Below are positions 6,286 to 7,237 of a stretch of DNA of 7,237 bases, piece by piece. Position 1 is the stretch's first letter, and every line of letters begins with the position of its first letter. The notes beneath the pieces were generated by a model, which saw nothing but the letters and a program-made list of their open reading frames with translations, was not told the origin of the DNA and made no database searches. Source of the stretch: Calditrichota bacterium (GTDB lineage: Bacteria > Electryoneota > RPQS01). The stretch spans positions 1-7,237 of the forward strand of contig JAGVEU010000157.1 of assembly GCA_020057985.1 (NCBI GenBank), written 5' to 3'. Made by a program: the position numbers and the translations under genes.

Positions 6286-6291
6286 ATTATA
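6286..6291 (-). promoter_or_regulatory. Possible -10 box for ftsEX
   Basis: A perfect TATAAT on the minus strand lies 67 bases upstream of the ftsE ATG at 6218. No convincing TTGACA-like -35 box is found 16-18 bases upstream and there is no extended TG motif, so this is a tentative promoter call. Confidence 0.35.
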
Positions 6292-6321
6292 TTCGCAGCA
6301 ACCCCAAAAAGATTTACTCTC

Positions 6322-6349
6322 CTAACTTACTGGAAACTGCAATAGTTAG
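6322..6349. other. Inverted repeat in the gap upstream of ftsE
   Basis: CTAACT (6322-6327) and AGTTAG (6344-6349) are perfect inverted arms around a 16-base spacer. The dyad lies about 30 bases upstream of the TATAAT box and 22 bases after the upstream gene's stop. It could be an operator or a weak 3' hairpin; no T-run accompanies it. The rest of the gap (6219-6370) shows nothing else distinct. Confidence 0.3.
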
Positions 6350-6370
6350 ACGGTTGCCAAAGCAATAGCG

Positions 6371-7237
6371 TCAACTCGAACTTTGTGGCCCTTTTCCTCC
6401 GCTTGACTCTTGCTGGCCAGCAGTCCCCCTTTTTTGAACAAATTCGAGGAGAATATCAAAGGGGATCTGAAGACTACTCTTGCTCACCTTGTCACCCCGA
6501 ATGTCTCTGAAGGCTGATCCGAACTCTTTGTTCCATTGGAATGCTTTTTCCATCTCGTCAATTGTCACGTTGCCGCCCCTTGCATACACATAAAGACGAC
6601 CGAAACGTAAGGCATGGCGACGACTGTAGAGGACGGTTGCCTCGTGAAACATCGCTCGCGAAATCATCACCAGGAAATAGACCGCCGCAAGCGGAAAAGC
6701 ACCGATGGAGGTTGACCTGAGTATCGCGAGTGTGAGAATGTAGCCGTCAAGGTCGCCCAGAGGATGGTTACCCACCATGTCATGTATGGTGATTTTGAAT
6801 GCCAACAAGATCGCGCCGCCCAAAAGTGCGAGGATTGCCACAGCAGCAATACTCGCTCCCCACCTGGATAGCTTGTTTGCGCGCTTGGTAAGCAGCCATT
6901 GAGCCTTTTCGACAAAGACATCCGTAGCTGCCATCACAAGTATATTAGGGCTTTCCGCAATGGCCGACTGCTTGCCGTGATCACTTTGGCTGGATTTGTC
7001 GGAGGGATTTGGGTTCTTCTGTTGCTCTCCGGATTGAGCAGTCTGGCTCCTATCCGCGGATGAATCATGATTCGCCTTGGTGCCTGCGTGTTGAGTTGAT
7101 AGGTCCGAACCATCTTTCCCACTATTCTCTGGATGCGGCCACGGACAAGGCAGACATAGTTCCTTGTATCTCTTGCAAAGGTCCTCTGCCGCGTCAAACA
7201 CCAGCTTCTTTCTAAAGAACACTTCCTCAGCAATCTC
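6371..7237 (-). CDS. Unrecognised two-helix membrane protein, N-terminus cut by the window edge
   Basis: I do not recognise this family. The frame is open through base 7237, so 288 C-terminal residues are visible; an internal GTG at 7222 exists, but its only Shine-Dalgarno-like bases directly abut it. Numbering from the edge, residues 1-27 look helical and charged, CLPC at 28-31 is a CxxC pair, and 36-95 is a Ser/Gln/Asn/Lys-rich, probably disordered linker. Two membrane segments follow (about 126-148 and 167-193), then a soluble domain (about 194-265) beginning SRAMFHEATVLYSRRHALRFGR and containing FQWNKEFGSAFRDI, rich in aromatic, His and Arg residues that look conserved. The tail is Gly/Ser/Gln-rich and low complexity. 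It lies 152 bases upstream of ftsE, with no functional link evident. A membrane-tethered sensor or effector is possible but unproven. Confidence 0.75.
   Translation of the reverse strand, partial: EIAEEVFFRKKLVFDAAEDLCKRYKELCLPCPWPHPENSGKDGSDLSTQHAGTKANHDSSADRSQTAQSGEQQKNPNPSDKSSQSDHGKQSAIAESPNILVMAATDVFVEKAQWLLTKRANKLSRWGASIAAVAILALLGGAILLAFKITIHDMVGNHPLGDLDGYILTLAILRSTSIGAFPLAAVYFLVMISRAMFHEATVLYSRRHALRFGRLYVYARGGNVTIDEMEKAFQWNKEFGSAFRDIRGDKVSKSSLQIPFDILLEFVQKRGTAGQQESSGGKGPQSSS

Noticed and set aside
1..7237. CRISPR arrays, tRNA or rRNA genes, insertion sequences
   Set aside because: No regularly spaced direct repeats, tRNA-like cloverleaf, rRNA sequence, or transposase-like protein with flanking duplications was seen.

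Overview
This window is a bacterial chromosome segment of moderate G+C content in which every supported gene lies on the minus strand, so transcription runs from high to low coordinates. The core is a heat-shock block, hrcA-grpE-dnaJ, preceded by an ftsE-ftsX pair and followed by a ComEA-like helix-hairpin-helix protein, the 16S rRNA methyltransferase gene rsmD and the first 145 codons of an ABC transporter ATPase. The content is mostly housekeeping. I cannot name the organism. The gene order and the dispersed C6/G6 palindromic repeats would suit an uncultured or deep-branching phylum (something FCB-like), but this is a low-confidence inference.

Layout in transcription order. (1) 7237-6371: 3' part of a gene for an unrecognised two-helix membrane protein whose 5' end is outside the window. 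(2) 6370-6219: a gap with a TATAAT box and an inverted repeat. (3) 6218-4674: ftsE and ftsX, the ABC pair that couples division to peptidoglycan hydrolysis. (4) 4673-4377: a gene-free stretch with a C6/G6 hairpin repeat, two related tandem stem-loops, a perfect 12-bp palindrome and a good sigma70-type promoter almost touching the hrcA start codon. (5) 4376-1530: hrcA, a repeat-bearing gap, then grpE and dnaJ overlapping. (6) 1533-1105: the ComEA-like gene, overlapping dnaJ by 4 bp. (7) 1104-974: two mutually exclusive stem-loops and an ambiguous rsmD start. (8) rsmD, overlapping by 4 bp an ABC ATPase gene that runs off the window.

How the genes work together: HrcA represses heat-shock operons, and GrpE and DnaJ are the nucleotide-exchange factor and J-protein for DnaK. 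dnaK is absent although its usual place is between grpE and dnaJ. No CIRCE operator was found. The ATGA/TGATG junctions (grpE-dnaJ, dnaJ-ComEA-like, rsmD-ABC) indicate translational coupling within one long transcription unit. The most interesting material is non-coding: the paired stem-loops upstream of hrcA, the near-leaderless hrcA promoter, the competing hairpins before rsmD, and the unrecognised membrane protein at the right edge.
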